7,210 bases of DNA from contig CAKTJM010000097.1 in the NCBI GenBank assembly GCA_934567745.1, positions 1-7,210 on the forward strand. The letters are read 5' to 3'. Made by a program: the position numbers and the translations under genes. The DNA is from an uncultured Eubacteriales bacterium. GTDB taxonomy: Bacteria > Bacillota > Clostridia > Oscillospirales > Oscillospiraceae. The number at the start of each line of letters is the position of its first letter. Position 1 is the stretch's first letter. A model generated the notes under the pieces. That model was not told where the DNA came from, did no database searches, and was given only the letters and a program-made list of their open reading frames with translations. Below, piece by piece: positions 1 to 4,841 of this stretch.

Positions 1-1
1 G

Positions 2-481
2 TGCCTCAGCCGCGGCACGCTGATCTCCATGTTCCTGGTCATGTTCGTCCTGCCTCAGATCCTGGTGCTGGGCGACCGGATCGTGGAGAAGACCTCGTTC
101 CAGGTGAAGCTCCCCGCCGCGCCGGTGGCGCCCCAGCGGGTGAGCGGCGCGATGCGCGTCAACGGCCGCGTGCGCGGCCGGATCTCCGGCTTCGTGGACG
201 CGGAGATCCACGGCGTGGTCCGCGGCGACATCTCCGCGATCATGACCCTGGGCAGCCTCGCTCCCCTGGACGGGGACGGTCTGCCGCCCGACGGCGCGCC
301 GACACCGACCGCACCCGCCGCACCGCCGCCCGCGCCGCCTGAGACGGCGGCATCCGATGCGCCCCCGGCTCCGCCCGAGACGGCGGCCGCACCGGCGACG
401 GCATCTGACGCGCCGCCGACGGCGACGCCCACGCCCGCCGCGTCTGCGGCGGGCCCGGAAGGAAAGGAGGGAGAACGATGA
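2..481 (+). CDS. MMPL/RND-type membrane transporter, C-terminal end (5' partial)
   Basis: The frame is open from the window edge; 159 residues are visible, so the real start lies upstream. Visible residues 5-26 are a hydrophobic segment (GTLISMFLVMFVLPQILVL) that fits the last transmembrane helix of Gram-positive MMPL exporters, which usually read RGTLIS...LPxxL followed by a short D/E-K linker into the cytoplasm; here the linker is GDRIVEKTSF. MMPL proteins are proton-driven RND-type exporters of lipids or other hydrophobic molecules; the substrate cannot be told from this end. After the helix, residues 51-81 form a Gly/Val-alternating motif (VNGRVRG...VDAEIHGVVRGDISA) resembling a short beta-helix. 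A Pro/Ala/Thr-rich tail (about residues 95-150) with an internal duplication follows. The stop overlaps the next start by ATGA, so the two are co-translated. The family call rests on recalled similarity of the last helix and tail; another polytopic exporter is possible because the catalytic helices are outside the window. Confidence 0.7.
   Translation, partial: CLSRGTLISMFLVMFVLPQILVLGDRIVEKTSFQVKLPAAPVAPQRVSGAMRVNGRVRGRISGFVDAEIHGVVRGDISAIMTLGSLAPLDGDGLPPDGAPTPTAPAAPPPAPPETAASDAPPAPPETAAAPATASDAPPTATPTPAASAAGPEGKEGER
332..418 (+). repeat. Tandem duplication in Pro/Ala-rich tail of the transporter
   Basis: Two adjacent in-frame units encode APPETAASDAPP (332-367) and APPETAAAPATASDAPP (368-418). 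The second carries a five-residue insertion (APATA-type). Both are degenerate at the DNA level (gat/gac, tcc/tct), so this is an older duplication, not a recent slippage product. They lie in a disordered, presumably cytoplasmic tail. Confidence 0.6.
463..470 (+). promoter_or_regulatory. Shine-Dalgarno site for the GLUG surface protein
   Basis: AAAGGAGG sits 7 nt before the ATG at 478. It lies inside the last codons of the upstream transporter, whose TGA (479-481) overlaps the ATG. This decides the start and indicates translational coupling with strong independent re-initiation. Confidence 0.9.
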
Positions 482-3400
482 GGAGACGGATCGAACGCGG
501 CCTCTCGCTCCTCCTGACCGTGGTGCTGCTGACCGCCCTCCTCGCGCCCGCGGCGCAGGCGGCGGGATCCACCGTCAGCATCCGGACGGCGGAGGACCTG
601 ATCGGACTGGCGAGGAGCTGCACCCTGGACACCTGGTCCCAGGGCAAGACGGTGTATCTTGAGGCCGACCTGGACCTGAGCGGCACGGCCTTCACGCCCA
701 TCCCGACCTTCGGGGGGGCCTTCCGGGGCAACGGGCACACCATCTCCGGGCTGGAGCTCGACGGCAGCGGCAACGCCCGCGGCCTGTTCCGCTACCTCCA
801 GAGCGGCGCGCTCGTACAGGACCTGACGGTCGAGGGCACGATCCTGCCGCGCGACTGGCAGGACGACCTCGGCCTGCTGGCCGGGCACAACGCCGGGCGC
901 ATCGTCAGCTGCACCGCCCGCGGCACCGTCCAGGGCGAGGACCACATCGGCGGGCTCGTCGGCGTCAACGAGGCCAGCGGCGCCCTCGTCGGCTGCCGCT
1001 TCTCCGGCACCGTCACCGGCAAGCACTCCGTCGGCGGCATCGTCGGCGAGAACCACGGCACCCTCACCCGCTGCGAGAACGACGGCAGCATCGACACGAA
1101 GGGGCTGGAGGACGACGTCAAGAGGGAGCACCCCGACGAGACCCGGCTCAACGCGATGGAGAACGTCCCCGCCTACACCGACATCGGCGGCGTGGCGGGC
1201 TATTCCGACGGGACGATCCAGAGCTGCACGAACAACGGCGCGGTGGGCTATGACCGCGTCGGCTACAACATCGGCGGCATCGTCGGCCGCCAGTCCGGCT
1301 GGCTGGACGCCTGCACGAACACCGGGACCGTCTGCGGCCGGAAGGACGTGGGCGGCATCGTCGGCCAGCTCGAACCGGAGGTCATGAAGACCTTCAGCCA
1401 GGACTTCCTCGACCGGCTGCTCGCGCAGATGGACGACCTAACGGCCGTGCTCGACCGCACGGCCGACCACGCCGACCGGATCTCCGGCCGCGTCCACGCG
1501 CAGCTGCAGGACCTCTCCGGCAAGGCGCGCGACGTGAAGGACGTCGCCGGAGAGCTGACGGACGCCATGACGGACTGGGCCAACGGCAGCATCGATCAGG
1601 TCAACGAGCTGTCCGCGCGGATCTCCTGGTCGCTCGACCGGCTCTCCGCCATCATGGACGACGTCACGGCCCTGACGGACGACCTCGACCGGCTCGTGGA
1701 CGACCTGGAGCGGGTCCGCCGGGACCTGGCGGACGCCGCCGACGACGGTTCGGCCGCGGCGGACGACTTCCAGGCGGCCTTCGACGACCTCAAGAGCGCG
1801 GACGCCACCTTCCGCGCCACCGTACAGAACGTACAGCGCGCGATGTCCGCGCTCCTGGCTGCCCTGGTCGATGGCAGCGACCAGGACGCGATCCTGGACG
1901 CGCTCAACGACCTCGGCTACGCCCTCACCGGCTTCGAGGACGCCTACGACGACCTGCTCGACAGCGCGGCCCGGATGAAGGCCGCCCTGGGCCGTCTGCC
2001 CGACCTCGGCGACGACGTCCAACGGGCGCTCGACGACCTGGCGCACGTCAGCGAGGACGCCGACCGGGTGACGGACCGGCTCACGGACGTCACGACGGGC
2101 ATACGGGACCTGATCGACGAGCTGGCGGACATGCCGGAGATCCGGATCGACCCGATCGGGCCGGAGATCACCGACAAGGGCGACGCGCTCCAGGACGCCA
2201 TGGACGCCCTGCTCGACAGCGCCGACGCCCTCGACCAGGTCATCACCAGCTCCTCCGACACGCTCATCGACGATATGCGGGCGATCAACGCCCAGTTCCG
2301 CGCCATCACGGACCTGATCCGCAGCGAGAAGGCGAGCTGGGAGAGCGACAGCAGTATGAGCCTGGAGGACCGGATCCGCGACCGCTTCCAGGACGTCTCC
2401 GACACCTGCGACCCGCGGACCCAGCACGACGGCCGCGTCTCCGCCTGCAGGAACGAAGGCACGGTCTCCGCCGACACCGCGGTGGGCGGCGTCATCGGCT
2501 CCATCGGCATCGAGTCGGACTTCGACGTGGACGAGGACGTCGGCCGCGTGGGGGACTACTCCCTGGACTCCCACTACCGCGCCAAGGCGCTCGTCTCCGA
2601 CTGCATCGACGAGGGCACGGTCACGGGCCGCGGGGACGCTGTCGGCGGCATCGTCGGGATGGCCTGGCTCGGCCGTCTGACCGGCTGCCAGAGCTACGGC
2701 ACGGCCACGTCCGACGGCAGCTACGTCGGCGGCATCGCCGGGCGCTCGGAGGGCAGCGTGGACAGCTGCTGGTCCAAGGCCACCCTGACGGGCACGGACC
2801 ATGTGGGCGGCATCGTCGGCTGCGGCAGCACGGTCACGTCCTGCCGCTCGCTCGTGCGCGTGACCGGCGAGGCGTGGCTCGGCGCGGTCGCGGGCGAGAT
2901 CGACGCGGACGGGAGCCTGAAGGGCAACACCTTCACCCACGAGAGCCTCGGCGGCGTGGACGGCATCAGCTACGCCGGGAAGGCGGAGCCGGTGGCCTAT
3001 GACACCCTCTGCGCCGGGAGCAGCGTCCCGAAGGCCTTCGGCCAGCTCACGCTGACCTTCCGCGCCGACGGCAAGGTCGTCGCGGTGATGCCCTTCCAGT
3101 ACGGCCGTGGCCTGGACGCCCTGCCGGAGATCCCCGCCCGGAAGGGGTGCTCCGCCTCCTGGCCGGACCTGGACTACACGCATCTGACGGCCAGCCAGAC
3201 GCTGGACGCCATCTATACGCCCTATCGCTCCGCCCTGACGGACGGCGAGGGCGACCTGCCCCAGATCCTCGTGGACGGCAGCTTCAGCAGCCGCGCCACG
3301 GTATCGCACACCACGAAGCGGGTCGAGTTCACCGACGCCCGCGGCAAGGTCCACACCGGCGACGCGGTCACGGTGACGCTGGACGACCCCGACCTGCGGG

Positions 3401-3708
3401 AGGTCACCTACACCGTCCACTACCGTCTGCCGGACACCGGCGCGCGCTACGCCCTGTGGGTGGAGACGGAGGACGGCTGGACGAAGCAGGACAGCACCGT
3501 GGACGGCAGCTACCTGCTCTTCACCACCCAGGCCGAGCAGGTCACGTTCTGCGTGCAGGAGCGGGCCGTGAGCCAGGTCCTGATCGTCGTGCTGGCGATT
3601 GCGGGGGCCGCGGCGGCGGTCGTGGCCGTGGTGCTGGTCCGCCGCTGGCGCAGCGGCGACCGGCGCGAGAAGGTCCACCGCGCCAGACGGCACAGCAGGG
3701 AGCCGTGA
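478..3708 (+). CDS. Secreted, membrane-anchored GLUG-repeat/coiled-coil surface protein
   Basis: The protein has 1076 residues. A signal peptide (RRR start, hydrophobic 9-23, likely cleavage after AQA at 28) sends it across the membrane. Residues 35-130 are a lead-in typical of GLUG proteins (FRGNGHTISGLEL, GLFRYLQ). GLUG-type repeats (GG[IVL][VA]G cores) start at 132, 158, 186, 237, 266 and 292, then again at 670, 723, 751, 777 and 802. Between the blocks, about residues 303-641, lies an Asp-rich amphipathic helical region with LxxxVxxL-like spacing, broken by a Pro-rich turn at 553-564. Residues 857-915 resemble an InlB/Flg_new-type beta-grasp repeat (LTFRADGKVV...PEIPxRKG...W...LDAIYT), and 925-1028 are beta-rich. 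One transmembrane helix (about 1033-1054) is followed by an Arg/Lys tail. So almost all of it faces outward, with a short cytosolic end. It starts within the stop of an MMPL-like exporter gene, which suggests a partnership such as an accessory or wall-spanning subunit, or an adhesin. The function is not established; the architecture is secure. Confidence 0.93.
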   Translation: MRRRIERGLSLLLTVVLLTALLAPAAQAAGSTVSIRTAEDLIGLARSCTLDTWSQGKTVYLEADLDLSGTAFTPIPTFGGAFRGNGHTISGLELDGSGNARGLFRYLQSGALVQDLTVEGTILPRDWQDDLGLLAGHNAGRIVSCTARGTVQGEDHIGGLVGVNEASGALVGCRFSGTVTGKHSVGGIVGENHGTLTRCENDGSIDTKGLEDDVKREHPDETRLNAMENVPAYTDIGGVAGYSDGTIQSCTNNGAVGYDRVGYNIGGIVGRQSGWLDACTNTGTVCGRKDVGGIVGQLEPEVMKTFSQDFLDRLLAQMDDLTAVLDRTADHADRISGRVHAQLQDLSGKARDVKDVAGELTDAMTDWANGSIDQVNELSARISWSLDRLSAIMDDVTALTDDLDRLVDDLERVRRDLADAADDGSAAADDFQAAFDDLKSADATFRATVQNVQRAMSALLAALVDGSDQDAILDALNDLGYALTGFEDAYDDLLDSAARMKAALGRLPDLGDDVQRALDDLAHVSEDADRVTDRLTDVTTGIRDLIDELADMPEIRIDPIGPEITDKGDALQDAMDALLDSADALDQVITSSSDTLIDDMRAINAQFRAITDLIRSEKASWESDSSMSLEDRIRDRFQDVSDTCDPRTQHDGRVSACRNEGTVSADTAVGGVIGSIGIESDFDVDEDVGRVGDYSLDSHYRAKALVSDCIDEGTVTGRGDAVGGIVGMAWLGRLTGCQSYGTATSDGSYVGGIAGRSEGSVDSCWSKATLTGTDHVGGIVGCGSTVTSCRSLVRVTGEAWLGAVAGEIDADGSLKGNTFTHESLGGVDGISYAGKAEPVAYDTLCAGSSVPKAFGQLTLTFRADGKVVAVMPFQYGRGLDALPEIPARKGCSASWPDLDYTHLTASQTLDAIYTPYRSALTDGEGDLPQILVDGSFSSRATVSHTTKRVEFTDARGKVHTGDAVTVTLDDPDLREVTYTVHYRLPDTGARYALWVETEDGWTKQDSTVDGSYLLFTTQAEQVTFCVQERAVSQVLIVVLAIAGAAAAVVAVVLVRRWRSGDRREKVHRARRHSREP
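850..1365 (+). repeat. First GLUG repeat block, six repeats (protein level)
   Basis: Cores GLLAG, GGLVG, GGIVG, GGVAG, GGIVG and GGIVG start at residues 132, 158, 186, 237, 266 and 292. The period is about 26-29 residues, apart from an insertion of about 25 residues with charged sequence (near 207-232) between the third and fourth. Cysteines recur at the same place in each unit: 145, 173, 199, 250 and 279. The pattern fits a right-handed beta-solenoid with one rung per repeat. Confidence 0.85.
1384..2400 (+). other. Asp-rich helical/coiled-coil insertion in the GLUG protein
   Basis: Residues about 303-641 lack the GLUG pattern and are dominated by D, A, L, R and V with recurring DDL/DDV pairs, for example LTDDLDRLVDDLERVRRDL. 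Hydrophobic positions fall mostly at 3-4 residue spacing, as expected of coiled coils. Prolines are rare until PEIRIDPIGPEI at 553-564, which probably forms a turn; helix resumes from about 567 to 625. It may be an antiparallel helical hairpin or rod projecting from the solenoid. Confidence 0.75.
2431..2895 (+). repeat. Second GLUG repeat block, five repeats (protein level)
   Basis: Cores GGVIG, GGIVG, GGIAG, GGIVG and GAVAG start at residues 670, 723, 751, 777 and 802. The matching cysteines are 657, 709, 737, 764 and 789. An insertion of about 25 acidic residues (around 676-701, DFDVDEDVGRVGDY) separates the first two repeats. It mirrors the insertion in the first block. Confidence 0.85.
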
Positions 3709-3723
3709 GGAACGATCGATGCG

Positions 3724-3770
3724 AAAAGCCCCGCCCCGGACGAGTCTCGTCCGGGGCGGGGCTTCGTTTT
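3724..3770. terminator. Bidirectional rho-independent terminator between convergent genes
   Basis: The stem arms are 3726-3743 and 3747-3764, 18 perfect pairs, with loop gtc (3744-3746). On the plus strand it is followed by CGTTTT (3765-3770) and ends the exporter/GLUG operon, whose stop is at 3708. On the minus strand the flanking AAAA (3724-3727) reads as TTTT, so it also ends the sbcC operon, whose last stop is at 3785, about 15 nt away. The core is almost pure G/C (AGCCCCGCCCCGGACG), so it should be very stable. Confidence 0.93.
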
Positions 3771-3784
3771 CCTCTCGGAGACGG

Positions 3785-4120
3785 TCAATCCCCCCGATCG
3801 ATGATCGTCTTCCACTGGCGGTACTCCGGCGTCTCGTCCCATTCCAACGCCCTGTCGATATAGAACTCCGCCAGCTCAAACGAGGCGGGCGGCGTCAAGG
3901 GGACGAAAAGGTAATACGCCATCAAAAAGGCACAGCGGGCAGCCACCTGCCTGTTTTGCCCACTCTGGGCTCTATGCAGCGACGCCTCCAGGACGAAGAA
4001 CAGATCGAGCCGGTCCACTTCGCTGGCGTCGGCATAAAACTCATCCAGGTCCGTGAGGGCCAGGGCCGCTATCGTTCCCTCATCGAAATAGGGACGTCCC
4101 CAGTCTATCTCTATCTTCAT
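3785..4120 (-). CDS. Small protein of unknown function, 111 residues
   Basis: I do not recognise a named family. The start is the ATG at 4120, preceded by GGGAGG at 4132-4127 with 6 nt spacing; a GTG eight codons upstream (4144) lacks such a site. The protein has no signal peptide or membrane helix and should be cytosolic. It begins MKIEIDWGRPYFDE; the rest looks helical, with a Leu/Phe-rich stretch (LDLFFVLEASLHRAQSGQ, residues about 38-55), AFLMAYYLFVPLTPP (about 60-74), and a final helix pair ending RALEWDETPEYRQW. The spacing suggests a TPR-like helical hairpin. It is the last gene before the terminator, 66 nt after the preceding gene and in the same direction, so it is probably cotranscribed. 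GC is near 55% over 3901-3960, well below sbcC. Small helical proteins in such positions can be immunity or adaptor proteins, but nothing here proves that. Confidence 0.82.
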   Translation of the reverse strand: MKIEIDWGRPYFDEGTIAALALTDLDEFYADASEVDRLDLFFVLEASLHRAQSGQNRQVAARCAFLMAYYLFVPLTPPASFELAEFYIDRALEWDETPEYRQWKTIIDRGD

Positions 4121-4125
4121 AGGAT

Positions 4126-4132
4126 CCCTCCC
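4126..4132 (-). promoter_or_regulatory. Shine-Dalgarno site deciding the ATG at 4120
   Basis: On the minus strand GGGAGGG lies 5-6 nt before the ATG at 4120. It falls inside the longer GTG-started reading, so the longer reading is unlikely. No clear -10/-35 pair was seen in the 66-nt gap upstream (4121-4186), which holds only a short direct repeat, GAAAAGC-A-GGAAAAGC. Confidence 0.75.
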
Positions 4133-4186
4133 ATCGTTTCTCACGAGCTTTTCCTGCTTTTCAGAGACTCAGGCGGTATCCCCGGC

Positions 4187-4828
4187 TCATTTGATGCGCC
4201 ATTTTTCTCCATTGGGCATGATGCGGACGTCTCCGGGAGACCTGTCCACGATCGTGCCGTCCCGCAGAGATCGCACCAAGGTCTCCTCCCGATAGTCCGG
4301 GTCCTCATACCAGATGTTGAAATAGAGTGCATCGCCGTCACGGAAGCTGAGCGTTTCCCTCTCATCGACCGCAAAGCGCGCCCGCTCCGGCCAGACGATC
4401 TCGAACGTGCCGTCGTTGGGCTGCCGGGTCAATGACAGCGGCGCGGTATGGAGCATCAGGTTGTAGCGATCCTTCACCGCAGACAGGGGCAGCTTCGCCG
4501 CTTCCGTCGTTTCCGTCCGCTGCGGCGAAAAACGCAGGACGCGTATCACGCCTTCCGTAAAGCACACGGCCAGCAGCGCGACAGCGCCATCATCATACAC
4601 CGGATAGCCAAGATACTGTCCGTCCGCAGGGGGCACAGGCTCATAGACCGTGCCGTCCGGGTAGTGGACGAGATACAGCCGGTTGCTCCGCACCGGGTGC
4701 CCCTGCCGGAACAGCTCTTCCGCTTCGTAGAGGTCGCCGTGGATATGGTCCGTTGCCCAGTACCATTCGTCGGTCCCGCCCCGGACGAGTTCCATATAGG
4801 TCATGCCATGGATGTCTATGGTCTTCAT
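4187..4828 (-). CDS. Protein of unknown function, 213 residues
   Basis: I do not recognise a named family. The start is the ATG at 4828, with GAGAGG at 4841-4836 and 7 nt spacing; a longer reading from 4861 would overlap the end of sbcC and has no such site. There is no signal peptide or membrane helix. The sequence is mixed and beta-rich: an N-terminal DEWYWATDHIHGDLYEAEELF segment (about residues 20-40), then SNRLYLVHYPDGTVYEPV, a strand-rich middle (GAVALLAVCF, GVIRVLRFSP), and a C-terminal part with YFNIWYEDPDYREETLVRSL. Aromatic and acidic residues are frequent, with several DG turns, as in small beta-sheet or propeller-like proteins. It starts 13 nt after the sbcC stop, so it is almost certainly in the sbcC operon, but its GC and codon use are closer to the small downstream gene than to sbcC. 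A role in DNA repair is not implied by the sequence. Confidence 0.85.
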   Translation of the reverse strand: MKTIDIHGMTYMELVRGGTDEWYWATDHIHGDLYEAEELFRQGHPVRSNRLYLVHYPDGTVYEPVPPADGQYLGYPVYDDGAVALLAVCFTEGVIRVLRFSPQRTETTEAAKLPLSAVKDRYNLMLHTAPLSLTRQPNDGTFEIVWPERARFAVDERETLSFRDGDALYFNIWYEDPDYREETLVRSLRDGTIVDRSPGDVRIMPNGEKWRIK

Positions 4829-4835
4829 CGATGCA

Positions 4836-4841
4836 CCTCTC
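4836..4841 (-). promoter_or_regulatory. Shine-Dalgarno site just after the sbcC stop
   Basis: GAGAGG on the minus strand begins directly after the sbcC TGA (4844-4842) and lies 7 nt before the ATG at 4828. It supports the short start of the 213-residue protein and coupling to sbcC translation. Confidence 0.7.

Noticed and set aside
712..718. Run of seven G as a phase-variation or frameshift site
   Set aside because: The frame reads through as F-G-G-A-F within the conserved GLUG lead-in, so the gene is intact. A single G7 in such GC-rich DNA is not unusual.
55..1131. Antisense open frame of 358 codons
   Set aside because: It spans the transporter/GLUG junction on the opposite strand, has low-complexity Ala/Gly composition and no ribosome site that I can see; it is a compositional shadow.
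3427..3441. LPDTG (residues 984-988) as a sortase signal
   Set aside because: It is about 45 residues upstream of the membrane helix and is followed by ARYALWVETEDGW, not by a hydrophobic segment and short basic tail. A plain membrane anchor explains the C-terminus better.
1438..3879. Antisense open frame of 813 codons opposite the GLUG protein
   Set aside because: It lies opposite a gene with signal peptide, repeats and membrane anchor. Its protein is Val/Ala/Arg/Gly-rich without domains, and very GC-rich coding sequence often leaves an open antisense frame. It also runs through the terminator.
3785..4144. GTG at 4144 as the start of the 111-residue gene
   Set aside because: The ATG at 4120 has a well-spaced GGGAGG, which lies inside the longer reading.
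3599..4435. Plus-strand frame of 278 codons across the terminator
   Set aside because: It crosses the stem-loop and overlaps two minus-strand genes that have ribosome sites; the translation has no coherent domain.
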